From: Halobacillus mangrovi
GTDB lineage: Bacteria > Bacillota > Bacilli > Bacillales > Halobacillaceae
Assembly (NCBI RefSeq): GCF_002097535.1
Contig: NZ_CP020772.1
Location: 1,054,001-1,118,000 of the forward strand
Length of the DNA stretch: 64,000 nt
Reading direction: 5' to 3'
Within the stretch, counting starts at the first letter, position 1. Each line of letters starts with the position of its first letter. This document shows, piece by piece, positions 33,772-42,623 of the stretch. The notes under the pieces were generated by a model. That model saw nothing but the letters and a program-made list of their open reading frames with translations, had not been told where the DNA came from and made no database searches. The translations under genes were made by a program, and so were the position numbers.

Positions 33772-35883
33772 TTAAGCTTCTACCGTTTTGTTGACTAGTT
33801 CAATGACAGTCTTTGCATCATTGGCTTCAATTAAACGCTCGACATTTTCTTCATCTGATAACAACTCAGTAAGCTGAGCTAATGCTTTCAAGTGGGTTTG
33901 ATTATCAATAGCTGCTAAAACAATGACTAACTGGGCGCGGTGTTTTTCCTTGTCTGAAAAGTAAACAGGTTCTTTCAGTCGCAAGAAACTCATTCCCAGT
34001 TTTTCTACCCCAGCTTCGGGACGCGCATGGGGAATGGCGATTCTTGGAGCAATGACGATATAAGGTCCCGTCTCCTTAACATTATCAATCATCGCCTGAA
34101 TATACTCTGGTTTGATCGATTCTTGATCAACTAGGGGCTGAGCAGCTGTTTCGATGGCTTCTTCCCAGCTGGATACATGATCTTTGAATTGTATCGTTTT
34201 TTCTGTTAATAATTCGTTGAGCATAGGCTTTCGCAGCTCCTTTGTCAGCGGTGTATTTTGGTCTAAAAGTTGAACTAATTCCCTTTTCAGTTCGTCTTTC
34301 TGATGGATCGTCGCATATTGTTCGATGACATCCATCAGCAGATCCGTAGAATCTTTTTCTGGCTGTTTCGAATGGAAGAGCTCATTCATCCGCCGCATAA
34401 TCTGTTCCTTTTCAAGGTTGGTCAAGATGGCTGGAACATGGATAACGGGAATGTCTTTTGCCTTAATATAATTCGTCGAAAAGATAACGTCTGCTTCTGG
34501 TTCGATGGACTGGTATTCCCGGATCGACATGGTTTTGGTCACGTTCAATCCTGCAATCAGATTTTCTAGTTGGGTGCGTAGCATGTTGGATGTTCCAATC
34601 CCATTTTCACAAACGATGATCGCGCTGTACTTCGTTTCCACCTGTTTCTTCTCTTTGGTCAGCCATCCACCGAAATGCAAGGTGATATAGGCAACTTCTT
34701 CATTAGGGATTTGCTCTCCAACATAAAGCTCTAAGTGCTTCATCACACGTTTCGTCAAGTGGAAGATGTCCGGATAATTTTCCTGGATACTTTCCGCTAA
34801 ATCATTGGCGATTTTCACACCATATTTCAAGCGGTAATACGTCGGCTTAATGTGAAAAATCAGATTTTCCTCAAGCCCTTTCTTGTCATCAAACACGACA
34901 GCTGAATACAATTGAAAGTCAGAAATCATCCGTTGAACGACCTCGCGAAGTCCGGAAAGTTCACGTTCCGTATAGCGACTGAAGTCATCATGCTGAACCT
35001 TGGAACCCAATAAATTCATCGTAATGAAGCAAATCTCGTCGTCTGGAAAGGATACATCCCATAAATCCTTGAGTTTGTTCGTGATAAGCAGAGATGCCTG
35101 ATAAGCCTCTGTTTGTTTGAGTACCTGTTTTTCCTCTTCTTCAACAACGATATACTTCTCTGACTGGATGCGTTTCATGATCATTAAGATCTGTAGAGAA
35201 AGGATCTCTACCATCTCATCGGTCAACGTCAATCCTAATTGTTGCTCAGCCTCAAAAAGGAGATTTTTCACGGTATTCCGCTGGTCGGTCTCTTGGGACG
35301 AGTCCTCATCTCCAGGCTCAATCATTCGATGAACTTCATTCCGAACGTTCTGCCATTCTGGGTGAGAGAAGATGACGGCTAGGATATCTGAAAGCATTTC
35401 TCTTTTTGTTTCCTCTGGACCGCTTAAGCGGTATCCAGAGCCTTTCTGATAGTACAACGTTAAACCGGCTTGCCTGAACTCTTCTTTAATCACTTTAAGA
35501 ACCTTCGCGACGGTGCCTCGACTCATGCTCGTAAGGTCCATGAAGCTTTGCATCGAGGCATCTTGTTCTTCCAATAATATCTTTGATTTAATGAGCACTT
35601 CTCGTTCTTGCTTCGATAATTGGTATTGCCAATTATCGAAACTTTCATCCTTTTGAAGGTTCAATTTGGATTTTGTTGTGTCCGGCAGATATAGCCCTTC
35701 ACCATGCTTCGTTTCAATCGGGTCTAAATTCTGATCTTCTAACCAACTGTTAATCTGATCGAGATCATAATAAATCGTGCGTTGAGACACATTCATTTTT
35801 GCAACCAGATCTTTTGTCGGGATAGGATCATTCGATAATTGAATGATGGATAATAAGTGTGCACGTCTTTTATCCAGTACCAT
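33772..35883 (-). CDS. BglG/MtlR-type PTS-regulated activator with EIIB- and EIIA-like domains
   Basis: 703 residues in the order HTH_11 (about 1-60, VLDKRRAHLLSIIQLSNDPI), Mga-like HTH (about 90-170), PRD1 and PRD2 (about 190-400, each with conserved His, such as LIFHIKPTYYRL and YITLHFGG), EIIB-like (about 415-500, VCENGIGTSNMLRTQLE with a Cys), and a type-2 EIIA domain (about 560-700, IAPRIAIPHARPEAGVEKLG with the phospho-His). Such regulators activate PTS genes according to HPr and EIIB phosphorylation. AAGGGGGA seven bases before the ATG. It is the first gene of the operon with ulaB and ulaA; no separate EIIA gene is present, so its EIIA domain may also serve transport. Confidence 0.93.
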   Translation of the reverse strand: MVLDKRRAHLLSIIQLSNDPIPTKDLVAKMNVSQRTIYYDLDQINSWLEDQNLDPIETKHGEGLYLPDTTKSKLNLQKDESFDNWQYQLSKQEREVLIKSKILLEEQDASMQSFMDLTSMSRGTVAKVLKVIKEEFRQAGLTLYYQKGSGYRLSGPEETKREMLSDILAVIFSHPEWQNVRNEVHRMIEPGDEDSSQETDQRNTVKNLLFEAEQQLGLTLTDEMVEILSLQILMIMKRIQSEKYIVVEEEEKQVLKQTEAYQASLLITNKLKDLWDVSFPDDEICFITMNLLGSKVQHDDFSRYTERELSGLREVVQRMISDFQLYSAVVFDDKKGLEENLIFHIKPTYYRLKYGVKIANDLAESIQENYPDIFHLTKRVMKHLELYVGEQIPNEEVAYITLHFGGWLTKEKKQVETKYSAIIVCENGIGTSNMLRTQLENLIAGLNVTKTMSIREYQSIEPEADVIFSTNYIKAKDIPVIHVPAILTNLEKEQIMRRMNELFHSKQPEKDSTDLLMDVIEQYATIHQKDELKRELVQLLDQNTPLTKELRKPMLNELLTEKTIQFKDHVSSWEEAIETAAQPLVDQESIKPEYIQAMIDNVKETGPYIVIAPRIAIPHARPEAGVEKLGMSFLRLKEPVYFSDKEKHRAQLVIVLAAIDNQTHLKALAQLTELLSDEENVERLIEANDAKTVIELVNKTVEA

Positions 35884-35967
35884 GAGGATCCCCCTTATTC
35901 TGGTTTATTATCTGGTAATTTTTGCAGAATTATACGGTTGTTATTTCGATGATCATCTTATGGCTTA

Positions 35968-35996
35968 ATTATAATGCGCTTTCATTAGTATTGAAA
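35968..35996 (-). promoter_or_regulatory. Possible promoter with cre-like site, PTS operon
   Basis: On the minus strand TTTCAA (35996-35991), 17 bases, TATAAT (35973-35968). The spacer contains TGAAAGCGCATTAT, which matches the 5' half and centre of a cre site but lacks its terminal CA. Only the -10 is strong. The rest of 35884-36152 holds nothing I recognise. Confidence 0.45.
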
Positions 35997-36152
35997 GGGG
36001 TTTCAGTGTGCATAATTTGTAAGTGGTATTTTTGCAAAAATGAACTCATGACTAGAAGGTCTTGTGTTTTTGTTAGAGAAAAATATGGAAAAGGTTAATG
36101 AACTGTTTGCTGAACAGGGATGAGGGGGTCTAATTATCTGTAGTGAGGTGAT

Positions 36153-36200
36153 CATAATAAAAAAGGAAGCTGCCTCTATTCATTGAGTCAGCTTCCTTCT
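36153..36200. terminator. Terminator of the minus-strand LacI gene
   Basis: GGAAGCTG (36165-36172) pairs with CAGCTTCC (36189-36196), extended by CTC/GAG around one mismatch. On the minus strand it is followed by TTTTTTATTATG. The plus side has a weaker TTCTTTTC tail. Confidence 0.8.
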
Positions 36201-36233
36201 TTTCTTCATAATATACTTTTTACTATTGTTGTT

Positions 36234-37262
36234 TCACCTTGTTTTTGTCCCTATCTTCTGAGTAGACTCTCTTTCAATTAGCTCCGATGGCAGAAGAATC
36301 TCCTGGTGAGGTGCCCCATGGTTCTCCATTCTCCAAAATAACTTCTCTACAGCATTTTGACCAAACGCCTTAAAATCAATATCCATCGTTGTAATAGATG
36401 GAGTAGAAAGCTGAGAAAGCTGGCCGTTGTCAAAGCTGCAAACAGACGCATCATCTGGAACTTTATAGCCTTGGGATTGTAGTGCGGATGTGACTAAGTA
36501 ACCTAATCCATCGTTTACGCAGAACCAGGCGGTAGGCTGTTCGGTCAGTTGATCGATAAAATGGTTAATCACCGGGCCTTCTTCTAGTGCATCTTTCAAC
36601 TGAAAGTCCTCTTTCGGACTGATGCCGTATTCCCTGTGAGCCATCATATAGCCTTCCCAGCGTTCCTGGTAGCTCGGAGAAAAATCGATATTTCCAATAA
36701 AGGCGATCTCCCTGTGGCCAAGTTCCAGCAAATGCTTAGTAGCAGTATAACCGCCAAAACGATTGTTAGTCAGCACCGCATCGGCTTTTATTTCAGGATG
36801 GTGGTGGTCAATCAAGACGGTTGGAATACCGGTGTCGAGTACTTTTTGAATATAGTCGTTACTAATATGGGATAAAATCAGCACCCCATCGACTTGTTTT
36901 TTTTCTATGAATGGTGGAAGGACCAGCTGGTCTCTTGATTGGTTGTTAATGGACTGGATCAATAAATTCTTATTTCGCTTTGTCACTTCTTCTTCGACGC
37001 TCAAATAGATTTCACCGAAAAAGCTCTTCATGGAAAAGGCAAATTCAGAAGCGATCAAGGCGATATTTCCGGTCAAACTGGTTTCACTTTTTACCGGAGC
37101 ATTGGAACGGCTATAGTGATAGCCCATTTTATCAGCTGTTTTTAAAATTAATTGCCTCGTTTCCTCACTGACCCCCTGTTTACCCGAAAGTGCTTGAGAG
37201 ACGGAGTTTTTCGATAAATTCAATCGATCGGCAATGTCTTGCATCGTGACTCTTTTTCCCAT
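36234..37262 (-). CDS. LacI-family transcriptional regulator
   Basis: 342 residues. HTH at 1-50 (VTMQDIADRLNLSKNSVSQA, then LSGKQGVS), hinge (KTADKMGYHYSRS), and effector domain from about 65 (ALIASEFAFSMKSFFGEIYL onward; FDNGQLSQLSTPSITTMDID near the end). It is divergent from the GH130/ABC operon, with a shared 275-base control region holding GTAACGTTAC-type sites, so it is the likely repressor of that operon and of itself. AAAGG lies about 12 bases before the ATG, rather far. Confidence 0.93.
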   Translation of the reverse strand: MGKRVTMQDIADRLNLSKNSVSQALSGKQGVSEETRQLILKTADKMGYHYSRSNAPVKSETSLTGNIALIASEFAFSMKSFFGEIYLSVEEEVTKRNKNLLIQSINNQSRDQLVLPPFIEKKQVDGVLILSHISNDYIQKVLDTGIPTVLIDHHHPEIKADAVLTNNRFGGYTATKHLLELGHREIAFIGNIDFSPSYQERWEGYMMAHREYGISPKEDFQLKDALEEGPVINHFIDQLTEQPTAWFCVNDGLGYLVTSALQSQGYKVPDDASVCSFDNGQLSQLSTPSITTMDIDFKAFGQNAVEKLFWRMENHGAPHQEILLPSELIERESTQKIGTKTR

Positions 37263-37304
37263 ATAAAAGTCAACCTTTCTTTATCAGTCATCCGAACAAT
37301 ATAC

Positions 37305-37349
37305 TTGTAACGTTACTTTAAATATACTTAATTATTCCAATTAATTCAA
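37305..37349 (-). promoter_or_regulatory. Minus-strand promoter and LacI operator
   Basis: On the minus strand TTGAAT (37349-37344), 17 bases, TATATT (37326-37321). Immediately downstream is AGTAACGTTACA (37317-37306), with a perfect GTAACGTTAC palindrome characteristic of LacI operators. The placement at about +1 fits autorepression. Confidence 0.75.
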
Positions 37350-37387
37350 TGAAAAAGACACTTTATTTAATTGACGATAATTCGTTG

Positions 37388-37446
37388 TTGACATGATATA
37401 TTAACCTAGTATAATCATTTGTAAGGTAATTAAATCACGTTACTAA
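37388..37446 (+). promoter_or_regulatory. Strong promoter with downstream operator-like repeats
   Basis: TTGACA (37388-37393), 16 bases, TATAAT (37410-37415): both hexamers are consensus. Just downstream are GTAAGGTAAT (37421-37430) and ATCACGTTAC (37434-37443), imperfect relatives of the GTAACGTTAC palindrome at 37307. A strong promoter blocked by the divergent LacI protein is the natural reading. Confidence 0.8.
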
Positions 37447-37537
37447 ATAATTTTGTAATGTAAAACAAAGTAATTGCACCTTTTTATTTAATGTTTTATG
37501 TAAGGGTTTACAAAAGCGAATGGGGGATCCTAATGAC

Positions 37538-38605
37538 ATGATAGTAAAACGTCTAGAAAAAAATCCAATCTTACAACCGCAAGATATACCCGCCTACCAT
37601 GACGATCACGAGGTCATTGGCGTATTTAATGCAGGAGTGGCTGAGTATAAGGGTGAGACCTTACTGCTGCTCCGAGTAGCAGAGCGACCAATCCAAACGG
37701 ACGCTGATTCAGTGAAAACAACGGTTGTCGACTTTTCAAATGATCAGCCGCAAGTGCAAGTGCTTACCCTAGAAAAAACGGATGAGAACTATGACTTTTC
37801 GGATCCAAGAACGATCATGCATAAGGAGAAACAAAGAGGTACGGCTTACCTTACTTCTTTATCTTACATCAGAATCGCCCGAAGCACAGATGGCAAAAAC
37901 TTTACCGTTGATGAAGAGCCTTTTATTTATCCCGGTACATCGGCTGAGTCATGGGGAGTGGAAGACCCGCGAGTCACGCAAATCCAAGATACATATTACA
38001 TCCAATACAGTGCGATTTCAGAAAAAGGCGTGGCCGTAGGACTCATTTCTACCAGGGATTTTGTCAGTTATGAACGTTTAGGGTTAATCTTCCCTCCGGA
38101 AAACAAGGATGTTGCGATTTTACCTGAGAAAATCAATGGAAAGTATTATGCCCTTCACCGTCCAGTCCCGAAAGGAATCGGACAGCCGGAAATCTGGATT
38201 GCAGAGTCCGACAACCTCGTGAATTGGGGAAACCATAAACACTTATTAGGTCTTAGTGAAGATGGCTGGGATAACGGCCGAATCGGCGGAGGCGCCGTTC
38301 CTTTTAAAACAAAGGAAGGGTGGCTGGAGATTTACCATGCGGCTGATAAAGATGACCGTTATTGTCTAGGAGCTGTTTTACTTGATTTGAATGATCCTTC
38401 AAAAGTCATTGCTAAGACTTTTGAACCCATCTTATCACCTGAAGCTGATTACGAGACTCATGGGTTCTTTGGCAAAGTTGTTTTCACCTGTGGTGTCACG
38501 TTACAGGATGATCTAGTTAGGATCTACTATGGTGTATCTGACACATCAATGGCCATTTGTGAAATGCAGGTAGAAGATATCTTATCACGCCTAACCTACA
38601 TGTGA
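37538..38605 (+). CDS. GH130-family glycoside phosphorylase/hydrolase
   Basis: About 355 residues forming a five-bladed propeller of the GH130 type: KRLEKNPILQPQDIP, VIGVFNAGVAEYKGETLLLL, SWGVEDPRVTQIQDTYYIQY, RPVPKGIGQPEIWIAESDNL and IGGGAVPFKTKEGWLEIYH. GH130 enzymes phosphorolyse or hydrolyse beta-mannosides (beta-1,4- or beta-1,2-linked). ATG 37538 is preferred over 37520, as GGGGGA lies about 10 bases before it. First gene of an operon with a DUF1861 protein and an ABC importer; no signal peptide, so it works on imported sugar. The exact linkage is not deducible. Confidence 0.88.
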   Translation: MIVKRLEKNPILQPQDIPAYHDDHEVIGVFNAGVAEYKGETLLLLRVAERPIQTDADSVKTTVVDFSNDQPQVQVLTLEKTDENYDFSDPRTIMHKEKQRGTAYLTSLSYIRIARSTDGKNFTVDEEPFIYPGTSAESWGVEDPRVTQIQDTYYIQYSAISEKGVAVGLISTRDFVSYERLGLIFPPENKDVAILPEKINGKYYALHRPVPKGIGQPEIWIAESDNLVNWGNHKHLLGLSEDGWDNGRIGGGAVPFKTKEGWLEIYHAADKDDRYCLGAVLLDLNDPSKVIAKTFEPILSPEADYETHGFFGKVVFTCGVTLQDDLVRIYYGVSDTSMAICEMQVEDILSRLTYM

Positions 38606-38618
38606 AGGAGGGGACTTT

Positions 38619-39545
38619 ATGACGTTTACGGTAAAGAAACTGCTGGACCAATACAGAGATCAACCACCGCTTGCAAAGGGGGAAAAGCTTCATTTTGTCG
38701 ACATAGGTGATAACGATGTGTATAACATTACTGCTCCTTTTCAAGACCTGCGTGAAGATGTAATCGCTGGACGCGTGGAGCCTCGCGATTCAGAGTTTTC
38801 TAAGGTGATGTTTTTCACAAAAGAGGGGGAGCGGTGGACGCCTCGGGCAGGGGCTCCAATATTTGAACTCCAAGATCCTTTTGTCACCTTTATTCATGAT
38901 CAACTCGTGTTCGGCGGGGTGGAAATCTCACCTCATCCCAATCAGCCGGGAGCTCTTACCTGGAAGACCGTTTTCTATAAAGGGGAAAACATCGATGATT
39001 TAGAGCCATTTGCTGAAGGGCCTCAAGGGATGAAGGACATTCGATTAGTAGAACTAGCTGACCATAAAGTTGGGGTCTTTACTCGTCCTCAAGGAGATAA
39101 AGGCGGGCGTGGAAAGATTGGATATATTGAGATTGTTTCGTTGGAAGAGTTGACCCCAGCCACTATTGAAAAGGCACCGTTATTACAAGGACATTTTATC
39201 GACGAAGAATGGGGCGGAGCGAATGAACTTTACTTGTTAGATAACGGTCAGGTTGGAATGCTAGGTCACATTGCCAGGTTTGATAAAGAGGACAACCGCC
39301 ATTATTATCCGATCACTGCTTTGCTGAACCGTGAAGAGATGAGCCTGGAAAATATGAAGATCATTGCTACACGGGATGACTTTCCTGAAGGTGAAGCGAA
39401 ACGAAAAGACTTAGTGGATGTGTTGTTCAGCGGGGGACTCAGACAACTAGAGAATGGAGAAGCTGAGCTTTACGTAGGTGTCAGTGATGCAGAAGCACAT
39501 AAGATCAGAATTCCAGATCCGTTTCATATTAAAGGAGGAGAATGA
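38619..39545 (+). CDS. DUF1861 family protein, GH130-like propeller
   Basis: A 308-residue protein matching the DUF1861 family from memory: FVDIGDNDVYNITAPF, ELQDPFVTFIHDQLVFGGVE, KDIRLVELADHKVGVFTRPQ, GGANELYLLDNGQVGMLGHI and DVLFSGGLRQLENG. The family is related to the beta-propeller mannoside phosphorylase/mannosyltransferase group and is often found next to GH130 genes. Catalytic activity is not settled for most members. AAGGAGGGG precedes the ATG. It may act on the same imported mannoside, or on the sugar phosphate formed by the GH130 enzyme. Confidence 0.85.
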   Translation: MTFTVKKLLDQYRDQPPLAKGEKLHFVDIGDNDVYNITAPFQDLREDVIAGRVEPRDSEFSKVMFFTKEGERWTPRAGAPIFELQDPFVTFIHDQLVFGGVEISPHPNQPGALTWKTVFYKGENIDDLEPFAEGPQGMKDIRLVELADHKVGVFTRPQGDKGGRGKIGYIEIVSLEELTPATIEKAPLLQGHFIDEEWGGANELYLLDNGQVGMLGHIARFDKEDNRHYYPITALLNREEMSLENMKIIATRDDFPEGEAKRKDLVDVLFSGGLRQLENGEAELYVGVSDAEAHKIRIPDPFHIKGGE

Positions 39546-39547
39546 GG

Positions 39548-40861
39548 ATGAAAAAGATTCGTTATTATCGTTTATTAGTTCTTCTATTTGTCACAGCCAT
39601 GATTGCTTCAGGATGTCAATCGGAAAGCTCCAGTGGAGAAGGGGACGGAAGTGTAGAGTTCGATTTTTGGGCAGCGCCTAACCCCTCACAGCAAGTATTC
39701 TGGGAGGATATGGCCAAGCAGTACATGAAAGAGAATGAAAACGTGAAGATTAATGTATCTCCGATGCCTGAAAGTCCATCTTCTGAAGCGGGTATCCAAT
39801 CAGCGATTGCTGCAGGAAATGCACCAGCCATTTCAGAAAACATTTCACGTGGATTTGCGGCCCAGCTTGCGGGGAGCAGCGCGATTGTACCTATGGAAGA
39901 ATTCGAAGGATATGATGAATTGATCCAGGAAAGAAAAATGGAAGAGACTATTGCTTCATGGAAGTTCGCCGATGACCATCAGTATGTACTTCCGATCTAT
40001 TCGAATGCGATGCTGTTTGCCTGGAGAACGGATATATTAAAGGAACTTGGTTTTGAGGAGCCGCCAAAAACGTACGCCGAAGTGTTAGCAGTCGGCGAGA
40101 AGTTGAAAGAACAATATCCAAAAAAATTCTTATGGTCCCGAGCGGACTTAGTGAAGCCTACATGGTGGGCGCGCTGGTTTGACTTCTTTATGCTTTACAA
40201 CGGTGCTTCAGAAGGAAACAATTTTGTTGAAGGAAATGAATTTGTAGCGAATAAAGAAGCGGGAGTTCAAACGCTTCAACTGCTGAAAGATCTAAGTGAA
40301 AAGGATCTTCTTCTGACACGTGAAGCGACTGATCCTTTTGAAACAGGTCAATCCATTATGATGGATATCGGACCATGGACTTTCTCTTACTGGGCAGAGA
40401 AATTCCCTGAGATGAAGCTTGGCGAAACGTATGACCTGACAATGCCTCCAGTCCCTGAAGGCGTCGATTATGAGAATACGAAGACGTTTGCTGATACAAA
40501 AGGTCTTTCCATCTATGCATCTGCATCAAAAGAACAGCAGCAGGCCGCGTTTGATTTCGTGAAGTGGGTTTATTCAAATCCAGAGCATGACCTTGAGTGG
40601 TTAAAACAGACGAACTTGCCTCCTGCACGTGATGACTTGTCTACAAATGAAACGTTCACCGGCTATTTAGATGAGCATCCAGAGCTTCAGGAATATGCCA
40701 ATAATATTCCGAACGCAGTACCGCCAATCGATAGTGAAGTGACGGTGGAAGTACAAGAAGTAATTGGAACGGAAGCGGTGAATCCAGTGGTCAAGGGAGA
40801 AAAAGATCCTGAACAAGCGTGGAGTGATATGACCGATGCAATCAACAAGGTGTTGAAGTGA
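39548..40861 (+). CDS. ABC importer sugar-binding lipoprotein
   Basis: About 437 residues. The signal peptide carries a lipobox (MIASGC), then an acidic linker and a family 1 solute-binding fold (EFDFWAAPNPSQQVFWEDMA; DIGPWTFSYWAEKFPEM). ATG 39548 lies nine bases after GGAGG, better than ATG 39542, which would overlap the upstream stop. It delivers the substrate, presumably a mannoside or related oligosaccharide, to the permeases that follow. Confidence 0.92.
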   Translation: MKKIRYYRLLVLLFVTAMIASGCQSESSSGEGDGSVEFDFWAAPNPSQQVFWEDMAKQYMKENENVKINVSPMPESPSSEAGIQSAIAAGNAPAISENISRGFAAQLAGSSAIVPMEEFEGYDELIQERKMEETIASWKFADDHQYVLPIYSNAMLFAWRTDILKELGFEEPPKTYAEVLAVGEKLKEQYPKKFLWSRADLVKPTWWARWFDFFMLYNGASEGNNFVEGNEFVANKEAGVQTLQLLKDLSEKDLLLTREATDPFETGQSIMMDIGPWTFSYWAEKFPEMKLGETYDLTMPPVPEGVDYENTKTFADTKGLSIYASASKEQQQAAFDFVKWVYSNPEHDLEWLKQTNLPPARDDLSTNETFTGYLDEHPELQEYANNIPNAVPPIDSEVTVEVQEVIGTEAVNPVVKGEKDPEQAWSDMTDAINKVLK

Positions 40862-40862
40862 T

Positions 40863-41738
40863 ATGGAACGAAGTAATGCGAGGTTAGGCTGGCTGTTTGC
40901 CAGCCCTTACCTCATTTATTCACTTATCTTTTTTCTTTTTCCATTATTATGGGCGACCTATTTAGCCTTCACGAATTGGAATTTGATTGCCCCAGATTAT
41001 GAATTTGTAGGGATCCAGAACTTTATTCAAGCTTTCTTCAGTGAAAGTGTGCGGGCGGCCTTTTTCGTTACATATAAATTTTTGGCGATGTTCGTGCCGA
41101 TCGTTGTTGGTGGATCCTTGCTTTTGGCAGTCATCATTAATTCCCTTCCTAAATTTAAAGGGCTTTTCTCTGTTGCTTTCTTCCTGCCGTATTTAGCTTC
41201 GGGAGTAGCTTCAGCAATTGTTGTAAACGGTGTGTTGTCCTACAATAGCCCGTTCAATATTTGGCTGAGAGATTCTTTTGGCTTGGATATTGATTGGCTT
41301 GGATCTTCGGTGCTTGCTCCCCTCATCATTGCTTTGATGATGGCGTGGAAGTTCGCCGGCTACTATGCGCTGTTATTCGTTGCAGGACTTGAGAGTATTC
41401 CGAAGGATGTATATGAAGCGGCGGAAATAGATGGAGCCGTCGGTTGGAAACGGTTCTGGCATGTGACGATTCCGATGCTTTACCCGTCCTTTTATACGGT
41501 AACCATCCTGGCAGTCGGGTTAATGTTCGGGATCTTTACGGAGCCTTATGTACTGACTGGCGGTGGACCGGATCTTGCTACTCACACATGGCAGCTTGAG
41601 ATTTACACCCAAGCATTTGAGCGTCTGAATGCTGGATATGGAACGGCGATTGCAGTCATCAACTCGTTTGTAACCTTTGGCTCGATTTTAGTGTTTAGAA
41701 AAATTCTAGAGAAATGGGGGGCTAAACATGGCTGGTAA
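40863..41738 (+). CDS. ABC sugar permease, MalF type
   Basis: 291 residues with six membrane segments and the EAA loop YEAAEIDGAVGWKRFWHVTI. It starts one base after the binding-protein stop; the ribosome site is inside that gene. It overlaps its partner by 11 bases, so the two permeases are coupled. No ATPase gene is in the operon. Confidence 0.93.
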   Translation: MERSNARLGWLFASPYLIYSLIFFLFPLLWATYLAFTNWNLIAPDYEFVGIQNFIQAFFSESVRAAFFVTYKFLAMFVPIVVGGSLLLAVIINSLPKFKGLFSVAFFLPYLASGVASAIVVNGVLSYNSPFNIWLRDSFGLDIDWLGSSVLAPLIIALMMAWKFAGYYALLFVAGLESIPKDVYEAAEIDGAVGWKRFWHVTIPMLYPSFYTVTILAVGLMFGIFTEPYVLTGGGPDLATHTWQLEIYTQAFERLNAGYGTAIAVINSFVTFGSILVFRKILEKWGAKHGW

Positions 41739-42558
41739 TCGTAAATTTAAAGTCACGATGTTATACGTCATTGCCTCTATCGTTATGATCGTTATGGTCG
41801 CCCCTTACATTTATATGGTGCTCGGATCATTTGCGGTTTGGGACCAGGTTGATCGGAAAATTATTCCTACAGAATTTACGTTGCGTTCCTACGAATGGCT
41901 GTTTAATGGCGGCGAAGGGGTCAACGCCCGTCCGTGGCTGAGGGCATTTTTTAACAGTGTGTTTGTTACGACAACCTCTACAATTTTGATGATTGCCACG
42001 GCGGTTTTAGTCGGTTATTCGCTTGCTAAGCTTAAATTTAAAGGGAATCGACTGATTAATAACATCATTCTGTTCCAAATGTTTTACCCGGCTGTTATCC
42101 TTTTGATCCCGCTTTTCTTAATCATTCGTTACTTCGGCATGTACGATACGTACTGGGCTATGATCTTGCCAAAAGCGGTAAACCTGTGGGCAATTTTCAT
42201 GTACACCAACTATTTCAGAGGCCTTCCTGATGAATTAATTGAAGCCGCCAAGATGGACGGGGCGAGTCAATTGAAGATCGTCTGGAAAATTGTCCTGCCA
42301 ATGTCGAAGTCGATTACGACGATTGTGTTTCTGTTTGTGTTTATGGAACGCTGGGTCGAACTCTTATGGGATATGCTAGTCGTGAACAGTGAGAACATGC
42401 TTACATTGAACGTGTTATTGGCGCAGATGTTCGGGCCATACGGTGGATATCCGGGGCCGATGTATGCCGCATCCGTTCTATTAACTTTACCGATTCTCAT
42501 TCTTTTTATCATCTTTAGTAAAAACTTCAAAGACGGAATGCAGTTTGTCCTGAAATGA
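41728..42558 (+). CDS. ABC sugar permease, MalG type
   Basis: 276 residues with six membrane segments and the EAA loop IEAAKMDGASQLKIVWKIVL. The start lies inside the preceding permease gene behind GGGGGG. Completes the channel of the importer; energisation by a shared ATPase encoded elsewhere is inferred. Confidence 0.93.
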   Translation: MAGNRKFKVTMLYVIASIVMIVMVAPYIYMVLGSFAVWDQVDRKIIPTEFTLRSYEWLFNGGEGVNARPWLRAFFNSVFVTTTSTILMIATAVLVGYSLAKLKFKGNRLINNIILFQMFYPAVILLIPLFLIIRYFGMYDTYWAMILPKAVNLWAIFMYTNYFRGLPDELIEAAKMDGASQLKIVWKIVLPMSKSITTIVFLFVFMERWVELLWDMLVVNSENMLTLNVLLAQMFGPYGGYPGPMYAASVLLTLPILILFIIFSKNFKDGMQFVLK

Positions 42559-42623
42559 ATCGGCACCTCCCAACAGTTTTGTTGTGGAGGTTTTCTACTA
42601 TCTAAAGAGGAGTGTTGTTTTTA

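Noticed and set aside
36085..36123. A 12-residue ORF on the plus strand between the PTS operon and LacI gene
   Set aside because: No ribosome site, too short and no coupling to any gene.
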